Positions 49,169 to 58,398 of a stretch of 64,000 bases of DNA are shown here, piece after piece; position 1 is the stretch's first letter, and every line of letters begins with the position of its first letter. A program made the position numbers and the translations under genes. The notes beneath the pieces were generated by a model. That model was not told the DNA's origin. It did not search any database and saw nothing but the letters and a program-made list of their open reading frames with translations. The stretch is from Roseiarcus sp963787135 (lineage in GTDB: Bacteria; Pseudomonadota; Alphaproteobacteria; Rhizobiales; Beijerinckiaceae), in assembly GCA_963787135.1 (NCBI GenBank), contig CAWBBW010000027.1:69440-133439 (forward strand), given 5' to 3'.

Positions 49169-49790
49169 TCAGCTTGCGCCAATGCACTCGCAGATGGCGC
49201 TTGCGGCGGATTTCAAGGCGCGCACTGCGTCGGGCGTCGAAAGCCGGCGTGGGTTTGAGCGCGCCGGACTCTGCTCGGGCGTCGCCGGCAGGTGAAGAAA
49301 CACCGCGGGCGTCCCGGGCGAGACGCGCCGCACAAACGCCAGCGCGCCGTAGTAGAGATGGTTGCAGACGTAGTCGCCGGCGTTCGTCGATACGCGCGCC
49401 GGAACCCCCGCGCCGCGGATTGCGCGCGCGATTTCTCCGACCGAGACCGTGGCCTCTAGTCGTTCGGGACCCAGGATCGGAGGCGGCGGCGCCTCTGACG
49501 ACGCCGCGATTGTCCGGCGTCGTCGCATTCGCGACATTGCGCGCGAAGCGCTCGACGCAGACGAGCCCGCGCCGCGCCGCCTGGCCGGTCATCAGCGCCG
49601 CATCGGGTTTGAGCCGCTCGAACGTCTCGGCGAACACATCGACCGAGGCGTCGTAGACGCATGGCAGCATCAGCGCCACAGCGACATGATCGCCGCACCG
49701 CCAGCCTTCGAGCCGCTTCGCGGCCTCCCACGACGCGTTGACCGTCTCGCCGCCGAAAGGCTCGAAAGCGGTGACGAGAATCGTTGCCAA
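49169..49790 (-). CDS. pcp: Pyrrolidone-carboxylate peptidase, type I (one frameshift)
   Basis: About 207 aa when joined. Start TTG 49790 (L/MATILVTAFEPFGG), 8 bp after the acyl-CoA dehydrogenase stop. First part: ILVTAFEPFGGETVNASWEA and LKPDAALMTGQA. Near 49500 an indel shifts the frame to PPPILGPERLEATVSVG, then the catalytic Cys in GDYVCNHLYYGAL and His in AVFLHLPATPEQ. It removes N-terminal pyroglutamate from peptides in the cytoplasm. Family identity is clear; only the frameshift is odd. Confidence 0.88.
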
Positions 49791-49798
49791 TCGGAGCC

Positions 49799-50945
49799 TC
49801 AGGCGAACAGGCTGTCCTGCTCGGCGAGCTTGCGCACATGCAGGTCCGCGTCGCCGTAAGCGGCGTCGATCATCGTCAGCCGCTTGAGCAAGTGGCCGAC
49901 CTTGTACTCGTAGGTCATCCCTATGCCGCCATGAATCTGCACGGCCTGCTGGCCGATGAACCTGGCCGACCGCCCGATCTGGACCTTGGCCGCGGAAATC
50001 GCCTTGGCGCGTTCCTTCGCGTCCTCCTCGCCCGCCATCATCGTCGCCAGATACATCATGCTGCGCGCTTGCTCGAGCGCGACAGTCATATCCGCGGCGC
50101 GGTGCTGCAGCGCCTGAAACGAGCCGATCGTCACGCCGAACTGCTTGCGCGTCTTCATGTATTCGACCGTCATCGTCAGCGCCTCGCTCATCGCGCCCAC
50201 CGCCTCGGCGGAAACGGCCGCGATCGTCTCGTCGACCGCCCGTTCGATGACAGGCAACGCGCGCCCGGGTTCGCTGAAAACGTCCTTCGGCTCGACCCGC
50301 ACGTTGGCGAAGGCGATCTCCGCTGCGCGCTGGCCGTCCTGGGTCGGATAGCCGCGCCGCGATGACGCCGGGCGCATTGGCGTCGACCAGGAAAAGGCCA
50401 ATCCCGTCCCGATCGCGGCGTCCGCCGCTGAGCCGCGCGGAAACAATCAGCGCATCCGCGCTATCGCCCTGGCCGACAAGCCCCTTCTCGCCGTTCAGCA
50501 CGAAAGCCGCGCCATCTTTGCGCGCGGTCAGCGCGACATCATAGAGATCGTAGCCCGACTGCCTCTCGGCGTGGGCGAAACTGAGCCGCAGATCGCCCGC
50601 TGCGATCTTGCCGATGAGCTCGGCACGTTTTTCGGGACTGGCTCCATGCTTGATGAGCGCGCCGCAGAGGACGACGGTCTGGAGATAAGGTTCGAGCGCC
50701 AGCGCCTTGCCGAATTCCTCCATCACGATCATGGTCTCGACCGCGCCGCCGCCATAGCCGCCGTCGTCTTCGGAGAAGGGCGCGCCAAGCAGACCCATGT
50801 CGGCGTATTCGCGCCACAGCGCCTCGCTCCAGCCGCGCGGGCTCGCCTGATAACCCTTGCGGGCCTCAAAGCCGTATCGATCCTTCATTAGCCGCACGAT
50901 ATTGTCGCGCAGCATCTGCTGCTCGCCGCTGAGCTCAAAATCCAT
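49799..50945 (-). CDS. Acyl-CoA dehydrogenase, small/partner subunit (one frameshift)
   Basis: About 381 aa when joined; ATG 50945 (MDFELSGEQQMLRDNIVRLM). N-terminal helices include ADMGLLGAPFSEDDGGYGGG; near 50358 an extra G shifts the frame, and the rest has EYMKTRKQFGVTIGSFQALQ, and QIHGGIGMTYEYKVGHLLKR. The 2-bp gap to the next acyl-CoA dehydrogenase and the paired architecture match PimC/PimD-like heteromeric dehydrogenases. Its role is in beta-oxidation of an unknown acyl-CoA. Confidence 0.9.
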
Positions 50946-50947
50946 TG

Positions 50948-52137
50948 TCAGAGTCCCAAGATGGCTTTGGCGATAATTCCGCGCTGGATCTCGTTCGATC
51001 CGCCATAGATCGTGACCTTGCGGTTGTTGAAATAGGCGGGCGCAGCGGGCCTGACCAATCGAAGCCGACCGGCGGCTCGTTGGAGCCATCTTCGGTCGTC
51101 TCGTATGGCAGCGCGTAGGGGCCGACCACCTCCATCAACAGCTCGGTCGTCGCCTGCTGAATCTCGGAGCCCTTGATCTTGAGCACCGAGGAGGCCGGAT
51201 CAGGCTTGCCGTCGTTGCGGCGATTGGAGATGACGCGCATCTGCGTCATTTCCAGCGCCTTCAGCTCGACTTCGACCGCTGCGATCTTGGCGCGGAAGAA
51301 CGGGTCGTCGATCTTCGGTCCAGAGCCATAGATCGGCAGCGCGGCGAGCTCGCGCAGCCGGTCGAGGCGAGCCTTCGAGATTCCGACGCGGGCGATGCCG
51401 TTCCGTTCGTTGGCGAGCAGGAACTTGGCGTAATCCCAGCCCTTGTTCTCCTCGCCGACCAGCGCGTCGAGCGGCGCGCGCACTTCATCGAGAAAGACCT
51501 CGTTGACCTCATGCCCGCCGTCGATGGTCTGGATCGGCCGCACGGTTATCCCGGGCGTCTTCATGTCGACGAGGAAAAACGAGATGCCCTCCTGCTTCTT
51601 CGCCTGGGGATTGGTGCGCGCAAGGACGAAGATCCAGTCGGCGTACTGGGCCATCGTGGTCCAGGTCTTCTGGCCGGAAATTACCCACGAGTCGCCGTCC
51701 CGCCGCGCGCTCGTGCGAAGGCTAGCAAGGTCGGATCCCGCGCCCGGCTCGGAGAAACCCTGGCACCACCAGTCGCGCAAATCGACGATGCGCGGCAAGA
51801 ACCGCTCCTTCTGCGCCTGAGAACCGAAAGTGTAGATGACCGGCCCGACCATGCTGACGCCGAAGGCGATCGCTTCCGGGGCGTTGCCGCGTTGGGTCTC
51901 GTCGAGGAAGATCGACTGCTTGACCGGGCTCCAGCCCGTGCCGCCCCATTGCTTTGGCCAGAACGGAACCGCCCAGCCTTTGTCAGCGAGGATGCGCGTC
52001 CAGCGCACATAGTCGTCCTTGGTGAGCTTTCGCCCCGCGATCCCCTTCTCGCGGATCGACGCCGGCAGGTTGTCGCGCAGGAACGCGCGCACTTCGGCGC
52101 GAAACGCAACTTCCTCTTCGGTCAGTCGAAGGTCCAT
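50948..52137 (-). CDS. Acyl-CoA dehydrogenase, large/partner subunit (one frameshift)
   Basis: About 396 aa when joined; ATG 52137 (MDLRLTEEEVAFRAEVRAFL). FAD-binding WWCQGFSEPGAGSDLASLRT and ISGQKTWTTMAQYADW; Arg/Gln-rich helices follow. Near 51055 an indel moves the frame; the C-terminal motif is FNNRKVTIYGGSNEIQRGII, with the GGSNEIQ signature intact and stop at 50948. It forms the likely heteromer with the preceding gene. Its start lies on the other strand from the hydroxypyruvate isomerase, 265 bp away. Confidence 0.9.
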
Positions 52138-52402
52138 GGGTCGCCTCCCGGGCATCTCAAAATCTTTGCGTGAAGGCGCGGGCCTTCGCAAATCGTGGTT
52201 GCAATGTCGGGCTTCGGCGTGGCGGCGTCAACTCGGCGAACCATCTTGAACGTCGGGGCGCTCCAGACGCGGGACGCGCGCCCCGCATGTCCGCGTTTGT
52301 CGCGAGGCGGATCATGTATCCTGTCGTCTATGCTGCCCTCGCAGCGCCCGCGGCGGCGGCGCGCGCCCCCGTTGCCGCCAGAGGGTCCAGTCCGGAGCCG
52401 CC

Positions 52403-53218
52403 ATGCCCAGATTTTCCGCAAACCTTGGGTTTCTGTTCACCGACCTGCCTTTTCTCGACCGCTTCGCCGCCGCGGCGAAGGCCGGGTTCAGAGGCGTCGA
52501 ATACATGTCGCCCTACGAGCACGATCCCGAAGAGATTGCCTGCCGTCTCGCCAATCACGGATTGACGCAGGCGCTATTCAACCTGCCAGCAGGCGACTGG
52601 GCGGCCGGAGAACGCGGGCTCGCCATTCTCCCCGGCCGCGAAGACGAGTTTCGCGACGGGCTCGGGCGCGCGCTCGACTATGCGGCGGCGCTCGGCTGCG
52701 AACGGCTCAATTGCCTCGCGGGAATCGCGCCGATGCAGGCCGACCCGCGAGTCCTGGAGGCCACTTTCCTGAAAAATCTCGCTTTCGCCGCCGAGACCGC
52801 GGCTCGGCGCGGGGTGAAGTTGCTGATCGAGCCAATCAACACCCGCGACACGCCGGGCTTCTACCTCAACCGCACGGACGAGGCGCTGCGGCTGATCGAC
52901 CTTGTGATGTCCGACAATCTCTATCTGCAGGCCGATATCTATCACATGCAAATCATGGAGGGGGACCTCGCACGTCGGCTCGAGGCCGCGGCGCCGCGCG
53001 TCGCTCATGTCCAGATTGCTGACAATCCCGGCCGGCATGAGCCTGGCACTGGCGAGATCAACTACCCGTTCCTTTTCTCGTTGATCGACCGCCTGGGATA
53101 CGAAGGCTGGGTCGGCTGTGAATATCGGCCCCTGACCACGACGGAGGCCGGACTTGGGTGGATGAAGGCCGCGAAGACGGAGGCTGCGGATTTCCAGATC
53201 CCATCCCGCGAAAGGTGA
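52403..53218 (+). CDS. hyi: Hydroxypyruvate isomerase-like sugar isomerase
   Basis: 271 aa TIM-barrel of the xylose-isomerase-like family. MPRFSANLGFLFTDLPFLDR at the N-terminus, metal-site Glu in LLIEPINTRDTPGFYLN, Asp/His in LQADIYHMQIMEGDL, and His/Asp in RVAHVQIADNPGRHEPGTGE, with YEGWVGCEYRP at the end. By family it interconverts hydroxypyruvate and tartronate semialdehyde (Hyi) or acts as OtnI. Single gene with short flanks; not adjacent to gckA. Confidence 0.87.
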   Translation: MPRFSANLGFLFTDLPFLDRFAAAAKAGFRGVEYMSPYEHDPEEIACRLANHGLTQALFNLPAGDWAAGERGLAILPGREDEFRDGLGRALDYAAALGCERLNCLAGIAPMQADPRVLEATFLKNLAFAAETAARRGVKLLIEPINTRDTPGFYLNRTDEALRLIDLVMSDNLYLQADIYHMQIMEGDLARRLEAAAPRVAHVQIADNPGRHEPGTGEINYPFLFSLIDRLGYEGWVGCEYRPLTTTEAGLGWMKAAKTEAADFQIPSRER

Positions 53219-53258
53219 CTCGAAGATTCTGTCCTTCAGAACGAAAATTGTGTCGAAG

Positions 53259-53274
53259 TGTGACGGCCGTCACA
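53259..53274. promoter_or_regulatory. Perfect CRP/FNR-type operator TGTGA-N6-TCACA
   Basis: TGTGACGGCCGTCACA is a perfect 16-bp palindrome matching the classic CRP half-sites with 6-bp spacing. Its centre is 61 bp before the start codon of the next gene and lies 40 bp past the hyi stop. A CRP/FNR-family regulator could bind here and activate the following gene; which one is not known. Confidence 0.6.
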
Positions 53275-53327
53275 GCGCAATGTTTCCTGGAGTGCTTTAG
53301 TCACCAGACATAGCGAAGGACTGCCCG

Positions 53328-53780
53328 ATGCGGATGTTCCTTTTTGTGGCCTGTCTGGCTTCCATTGCGCTGGCTGCGGAGGCTGCGATCCCGCAGCCCT
53401 CGCCAGAAGCGGCGGTCCGGGATGTCTATGCGGCCGACGCGCTTTCGCTTCGGGATAATGGCCTCGGCGCATTCAGCGATCCCAGCGCTCGGCAGAGGCT
53501 CTTCTCGCGCTCCTTGCTTCGGGCGATCGGCGCCGCTGCCGAGATTCCCGCCGACCCGTTCAGCGACTCGTCGCCGCATCTGGTCGATCTCAAGGTCGCC
53601 GCGACTTTCGAGAACGGAACCGCAGCCACGGTCGGCGTTGACTTTGCGCGCGGCGACGGCGCGCGCGAGCACCTGACTTACGCGCTCGTGCTGGAGCGTC
53701 GCGAGTGGCGCATCGACGATATCGGCTACGCTCTGCTGGGCGGAGAAAACCGCACGCTGCGCGGCATGATTTCGCGCTGA
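53328..53780 (+). CDS. Exported protein of unknown function (NTF2/DUF3828-like)
   Basis: 150 aa. A clear signal peptide (MFLFVACLASIALAAEAA) and a small alpha+beta domain with ATFENGTAATVGVDFARGDG and LTYALVLERREWRIDDIGY. The end pattern (W-R-I-D-D-I) resembles DUF3828/NTF2-like exported proteins. It is preceded by a CRP-type palindrome and followed after 230 bp by a DUF1194 gene. Function unknown. Confidence 0.7.
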   Translation: MRMFLFVACLASIALAAEAAIPQPSPEAAVRDVYAADALSLRDNGLGAFSDPSARQRLFSRSLLRAIGAAAEIPADPFSDSSPHLVDLKVAATFENGTAATVGVDFARGDGAREHLTYALVLERREWRIDDIGYALLGGENRTLRGMISR

Positions 53781-54012
53781 TCCGCGCCACCGGACAATGG
53801 AGGGGAATTCCAAATCAAGGATGCGTCATAGGGCGAGTTAGCTTCGTCTTTCGGACGGGCTACAGGCGCACCGCTTTCAGCGGCAGCTCTTTTTGGGCTG
53901 TCCTTGGTTTTGAATTCCTCTTCCTTGCCAACGAGCGGCCAGCGGTTCGCTTTGGAGGTTCTCATCGAATTTGATAGCCTTCGGCTCGGCTGGGCGACGA
54001 AGGACATCGGTA

Positions 54013-54849
54013 ATGCGTCATGCGTCTTGCCTGGCTCTTTTCGCTCTCCTCTTAATCTTCGCTGCTTCATGCGGCCACCGGGCGGAAGCAGAGGAGCCGC
54101 CGATTGCAGTCGACGCTGCGGTCGTGCTGGCGGCGGATGTCTCGCGCAGTATCGATGACGGCGAATTCGCGCTCCAGCGCCGCGGCTACGTCGAAGCAAT
54201 CCAAGACGCGAAGCTCATGGACGCAATTTCCACCGGCCCGCATGGAGCGATAGCGCTCGCGTATGTCGAATGGGCCGGCGAGAGCGAGCAAAAGCAGGTG
54301 GTCAACTGGACTGTGATCCGGAACGCGGCCGACGCCCGCGCATTCGCGGCCGCCTTGACCGCGGCGCCCCGCGCCTTCGTCGGACGCACCGCGATCGGTT
54401 CTGCGATCGACTTTTCGTTTGCCCTATTCGCGGAGACCGAATTCGCGACAGATCGCCGGATCATCGACGTTTCGGGCGACGGGACGAGCAATCAAGGGAA
54501 CTCCGTCACCGCGGCGCGCGACGCGGCAGTCGGATCAGGCGCGGTAATCAACGGACTGACGATCTTCAATCGTCGGGCCGCGACGCTCGGCGGCTATCTT
54601 GCGCTGCACACCAATCCGCCGGGCGGGCTCGCGCAATATTACCGCGACAACGTCATCGGAGGGAAAGGCGCGTTTGTCGTGCCGATCGACGATTTTAACA
54701 GCTTCGCCGACGCGTTGCTGCGCAAGCTTGTCAATGAGATCGCAGACGGAGGCCCGCATTGCTGCAGCTCCCGGCGCGTTCTCGCGGCCGGCGCGTCGAA
54801 CCGGCTACTGCAACCGCGGCCGCTTCAGGAAGGCGGTCCGGTCCGCTGA
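54013..54849 (+). CDS. DUF1194 family exported protein (VWA-like)
   Basis: 278 aa; ATG 54013 gives a signal peptide (LALFALLLIFAASCG). The domain starts VVLAADVSRSIDDGEFALQR, a MIDAS-like DxSxS motif of the von Willebrand A fold, then IALAYVEWAGESEQ and DRRIIDVSGDGTSNQGN, and ends ADALLRKLVNEIA. The DUF1194 family is periplasmic and of unknown role. The last 45 bp overlap the convergent protease-like gene. Confidence 0.87.
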   Translation: MRHASCLALFALLLIFAASCGHRAEAEEPPIAVDAAVVLAADVSRSIDDGEFALQRRGYVEAIQDAKLMDAISTGPHGAIALAYVEWAGESEQKQVVNWTVIRNAADARAFAAALTAAPRAFVGRTAIGSAIDFSFALFAETEFATDRRIIDVSGDGTSNQGNSVTAARDAAVGSGAVINGLTIFNRRAATLGGYLALHTNPPGGLAQYYRDNVIGGKGAFVVPIDDFNSFADALLRKLVNEIADGGPHCCSSRRVLAAGASNRLLQPRPLQEGGPVR

Positions 54850-55782
54850 TTGGACCTTAAGCCCGAGCGCACGTCCATCGCGGATGATTTCGACCGGCAC
54901 TTCGGCGCCGGCCTCGCCGCAACGCCACACTTTCCGGTAAAAGTCGCCGAGATCCGCGATCTCTGCGCCGCGAACGCTGGCGAGCACGTCGCCGCGACGC
55001 AGTCCGGCCGAGGCGGCTGGTCCGCGTTCGGCAAGGGCGGCCACGACAACCTCGTCGCCGCTCTCGGCGGAATAAATGCCAAGCCAGGGACGCGCCGGCT
55101 TGTTGACCCGGCCGTAGGTCAGCAGATCGTCGAGGATCGGCGGCAAAAGGTCTATCGGCACGATCATGTTGATGTCGCGCGGTCCGCCCTGCATGGTCAA
55201 TTGCTCCACGTGGAGCGAGCCGACGCCGAGAAGCTTGCCCCATGCGTCGATGGCGCCCGCCCCTCCCCAGAAGGGATGCGCAGGCGAGGTGAAGATTGCC
55301 TCCTCGAGGAAATATTCCCAGTAGCCGGCAAATTCCTGTTTAGCGACGACTGACGCATGGACGGCCTTCGTCCCCCCGCCGGCCGCCACCACGACCGAAT
55401 CGCCAATCCTGGCGTCGCCGGATCGCCCCAACTCCAAGGCCGGACAATCGAGCCGATCGAGAGCCTGCACCAAACCGAACCCGCTCTCCTGATCGATGGC
55501 GAGCGCGTGACCCGGGATCACGCGCCCGTCGTAGCGGGCGATCCAGACGGTCTCAGCCTCGGTGATGAGATAGCCGATCGTCAGCACAAGTCCGCTTTCG
55601 CGGATCACCACTCCGCTGCCGGTCCGCTGCTCGCCCAAAATCTGGGCGGTGTAGGCGTCTTCGGGGACCGACGACTGGACGGTCACGATCGATCTGAGCG
55701 CGCGATCGAGATCGAAACTGGGGCCGCCCGCTATATTGCGAACAGCCGTGCGTGAAGCTTCTCGACGCGGCTTATCAATCAT
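54805..55782 (-). CDS. HtrA-like S1C protein with PDZ domain, catalytic residues lost
   Basis: 325 aa from ATG 55782 (55836 is also possible). Trypsin-like part: GSGVVIRESGLVLTIGYLI at the place of the usual TNxHVV, with no His; QESGFGLV at the place of DLAVL, with no Asp; PFWGGAGAIDAWGKLLGV at the place of GNSGGP, with no Ser. The C-terminal PDZ is visible as PAASAGLRRGDVLASVRGAEI. All three triad positions therefore appear changed, and it is probably a non-proteolytic binding protein. No signal peptide seen. Convergent with DUF1194, overlapping by 45 bp. Confidence 0.85.
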   Translation of the reverse strand: MIDKPRREASRTAVRNIAGGPSFDLDRALRSIVTVQSSVPEDAYTAQILGEQRTGSGVVIRESGLVLTIGYLITEAETVWIARYDGRVIPGHALAIDQESGFGLVQALDRLDCPALELGRSGDARIGDSVVVAAGGGTKAVHASVVAKQEFAGYWEYFLEEAIFTSPAHPFWGGAGAIDAWGKLLGVGSLHVEQLTMQGGPRDINMIVPIDLLPPILDDLLTYGRVNKPARPWLGIYSAESGDEVVVAALAERGPAASAGLRRGDVLASVRGAEIADLGDFYRKVWRCGEAGAEVPVEIIRDGRALGLKVQSADRTAFLKRPRLQ

Positions 55783-55887
55783 CGCCTTTCCCTTTGTGGA
55801 CGCGACGATGTTACTGCGGCGAAGCGCCGTCCGCAATTCATGTGCGTTAGCGCAGCCTGGCGCCGCAATCCCTTGCCTTCGGATCGC

Positions 55888-56634
55888 CTAGAGCTGTGCG
55901 TTGAGGCGCGCAAGAAACCCACCGAGGTCGTCGGTGACGAAATCGGCCCCCGCCGCGGCGCCCTCGGCCGTCGCACGGTCATGCGCTTCGCGGTGATCCG
56001 CCTGTCCTGGCTTCGCCGTCACCAAAGTCGTCGTCATGCCTCGGGCTTTGGGAACCGCGAGGTTCTTGACGACATCCTCGAACATCGCCGCGCCCCGCGG
56101 GTCGATATCGTAGTGCTCGAAGAACGCAATATAGGCGGCTTCGGCTGGCTTCGCGATCAACCGCGCCGCGACGATGTCGAACGCGTCCTCGAAGAGGCCG
56201 TCGAGACCGAGTTGCCGGACCGTGAGCATCGCGTGATCGCGAGATCCGTTGGTGAAGATCAGCTTGCGGCCCGGCAATTCAGCGACCTCGCGCACGAGAA
56301 CCGGGTCGGGCTTTAGCGCGGAGCGGTCGATATCATGGACAAATTCGAGAAACTGCGACGCCGCGTCGATGTTGTCCTCCACGAGCCCGCGAAGGGTCGT
56401 TCCGTGCTTCAGGTAATAGTGCTGGTGCAAGGCGCGCGCCGATTGGGCGTCCAGGCCAAAGAGATCGCTGAGGAACAGCGTGATGCGCTCGTCGATCATG
56501 CGCCAAATTCCGCAGTCGGGCGGATATAGCGTGTTGTCGAGATCGAATACCCAGGTCGTCACGTGGCCAAAGCGCACGCGCAACTCCTCGTCCAGCGGTA
56601 ACCGGAAAGCGGAACGGGTAATCAGCGGCGCCAT
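55888..56634 (-). CDS. HAD-family hydrolase, pyrimidine 5'-nucleotidase type
   Basis: 248 aa from ATG 56634. HAD motif 1 is VFDLDNTLYPPDC (about 28-40), motif 2 is LIFTNGSRDHA, Lys in FEDVVKNLAV or LIAKPAEAAY, and motif 4 acidic residues in GAAMFEDVVKN. The DxDxTLYP form with a helical cap fits the SDT1-like pyrimidine 5'-nucleotidase subfamily. Located between the HtrA-like gene and mutY. Confidence 0.9.
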   Translation of the reverse strand: MAPLITRSAFRLPLDEELRVRFGHVTTWVFDLDNTLYPPDCGIWRMIDERITLFLSDLFGLDAQSARALHQHYYLKHGTTLRGLVEDNIDAASQFLEFVHDIDRSALKPDPVLVREVAELPGRKLIFTNGSRDHAMLTVRQLGLDGLFEDAFDIVAARLIAKPAEAAYIAFFEHYDIDPRGAAMFEDVVKNLAVPKARGMTTTLVTAKPGQADHREAHDRATAEGAAAGADFVTDDLGGFLARLNAQL

Positions 56635-56753
56635 AAACGATCCAGAGTTGACCAGTGTGGGACGGCAGACTAGCCGCCGCAGGCTCCGAGTTCTACCAGG
56701 ATTCCGTTGGGCGAATCTTACGCCGCCCTGCGTGCGTTGATCCCGGGCCGCGC

Positions 56754-57830
56754 TCATCGGGCCCGTAAGGCCCGGGCGACCGCCTTGCGCATCACATTGG
56801 AAAAGCCTGCCTCGCCGACGCCGTCAGGCGAGACCCAGAAGCACCCGTCCGGAGCGCCGCCTTCGACGAGGGCGACGTAAACCGTCAAGGTCAACTCGAA
56901 ATGGGTGAAGACCTGCTCGACGACGCCCGGCAGCCTCAGCCAGCGCGCTGCGACCGGAGCGGCGTCCAGCCACGCTCCTCCGGGGCCCTCGCTTGTCCAG
57001 GGCGTTCCGGGAAGTTCGACGGTCGAGGCGAGGAGGCCTCGCGGCGGCCGTCGGCGCGCGAGAAAGGCGCCGTCCGTCCTGCGGGCGAGAAAGACGGCGC
57101 CTCTGCGCCGCGGCCTTGCTTTGGCCGCGGCCCGGCGGGGATAGGCCTGGGGCGCGCCGGACCGCAGTGCGGCGCAATCTTCGCTCAGCGGACACGCGGA
57201 GCACTCCGGGTTGCGCGGGCGGCAGATGGTCGCGCCGATATCCATCAGCGCCTGGGCGAAATCGCCGGGACGTTTGCGGGGCGCTAGCGCGCGCGCCGCC
57301 GCCGCGATTGCGCTTCGCGCCTGGGCAATAGGCTCGTCAAGCGCGAGCAGGCGAGCCAGGATTCGCGCGACGTTGCCGTCGACGGGGGCCGCGTGGCCGC
57401 CGAAGGCGATGGCCGCGATCGCGGCTGCGGTATAGGCGCCGACGCCCGGCAGTGCGCGCAGTTCGGCTTCCTCGCTCGGAAATCGGCCGCCCCTCCGAGC
57501 GATCTCCTTCGCGCAGGCATGGAGGTTCCGCGCCCGCGAATAATAGCCGAGACCGGCGAAGGCGCTGATCACCGCCTCGTGCGGGGCAGCGGCGAGATCC
57601 TCGACGGTCGGCCATTTCGCGATGAACACCTGGTAATAGGGCGTCGCCGCCTGGGCGGTCGTCTGCTGCAGCAGGACCTCGGAGAGCCATACGCGATAGG
57701 GATCGGGCGTCTCGCCGGGGCTCGCGCGCCACGCCAGCTCCCGGCGGTTCCGGTCCCACCATTTGAGCGTTCGGGCGACAATCGCGTTTCGCTTTGCCTG
57801 AGCCCCGAGCACGCTTACATTGACGTTCAT
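56754..57830 (-). CDS. mutY: A/G-specific adenine DNA glycosylase
   Basis: 358 aa from ATG 57830; the frame is open further but MNVNVSVLG is the natural start. HhH motif with VLLQQTTAQAATPYYQ and LRALPGVGAYTAAAIAAIAF, catalytic Asp in PVDGNVARILARL, Fe-S cluster Cys in CRPRNPECSACPLSEDC (Cx6Cx2Cx5C), and the C-terminal MutT-like recognition domain. It removes A mispaired with 8-oxoG. Divergent from dciA. Confidence 0.95.
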   Translation of the reverse strand: MNVNVSVLGAQAKRNAIVARTLKWWDRNRRELAWRASPGETPDPYRVWLSEVLLQQTTAQAATPYYQVFIAKWPTVEDLAAAPHEAVISAFAGLGYYSRARNLHACAKEIARRGGRFPSEEAELRALPGVGAYTAAAIAAIAFGGHAAPVDGNVARILARLLALDEPIAQARSAIAAAARALAPRKRPGDFAQALMDIGATICRPRNPECSACPLSEDCAALRSGAPQAYPRRAAAKARPRRRGAVFLARRTDGAFLARRRPPRGLLASTVELPGTPWTSEGPGGAWLDAAPVAARWLRLPGVVEQVFTHFELTLTVYVALVEGGAPDGCFWVSPDGVGEAGFSNVMRKAVARALRAR

Positions 57831-57860
57831 GCTGCCGACCTTACTGGAGATGTGCCGACC

Positions 57861-58397
57861 ATGAAGCCTCCGCGCCGCGGCGCCAAGGCGCTCGCCGAGT
57901 TCATGCCCGAGATCATCGGGGAAGCGCTGGCCGCGCGGGGCTTGAGCGAGGCGAGCCTCGTTGCAGACTGGCCCGTGATCGTCGGCGAATCGATTGCCCG
58001 TTACGCACGGCCGATTCAACTGCAATGGCCGCCGCGGGCAGCCAAGCGCGACCCGGAGGCGCCGATCGCGCCTTCAACGCTGGTGCTGAGGGTCGACGGC
58101 GCTTTCGTGCTCGAGGCTCAGCACAACGCCGCGATCATCGTCGCCAGGGTCAACGCGCATCTCGGCTGGCGCTGCGTCGAAAAGGTCGCGTTCCGGCAGG
58201 GTCCCTTGCCGGCATTGAAGCAAGAGCGCGGGCCCACGCCGCATCCGAGCGCCGACGCAGAGGCGGAAGCCAGTGGGGCCGCGGCTTCGATCGACGACGA
58301 GGCCTTACGCGCGGCCTTGACGCGCCTTGGCGCGCGGGCGATCGACCGGGCGACGCGCCGGCTTGCTGCGGCGCGCGCCGGAGAGGGAGACTCATAG
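57861..58397 (+). CDS. DciA-type (DUF721) helicase loader
   Basis: 178 aa. The KH-like DUF721 domain occupies the first 110 residues (FMPEIIGEALAARGLSEASL, ADWPVIVGESIARYARPI, LVLRVDGAFVLEAQHNA). The C-terminal tail is Ala/Glu-rich and probably flexible. Proteins of this family load DnaB in bacteria without DnaC. Divergent from mutY by 30 bp; dapF follows with 1 bp between. Confidence 0.85.
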   Translation: MKPPRRGAKALAEFMPEIIGEALAARGLSEASLVADWPVIVGESIARYARPIQLQWPPRAAKRDPEAPIAPSTLVLRVDGAFVLEAQHNAAIIVARVNAHLGWRCVEKVAFRQGPLPALKQERGPTPHPSADAEAEASGAAASIDDEALRAALTRLGARAIDRATRRLAAARAGEGDS

Positions 58398-58398
58398 A

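Noticed and set aside
53726..54199. 157-codon minus ORF over the DUF1194 promoter region
   Set aside because: Overlaps the 5' end of DUF1194 and the 3' end of the exported protein, both better supported.
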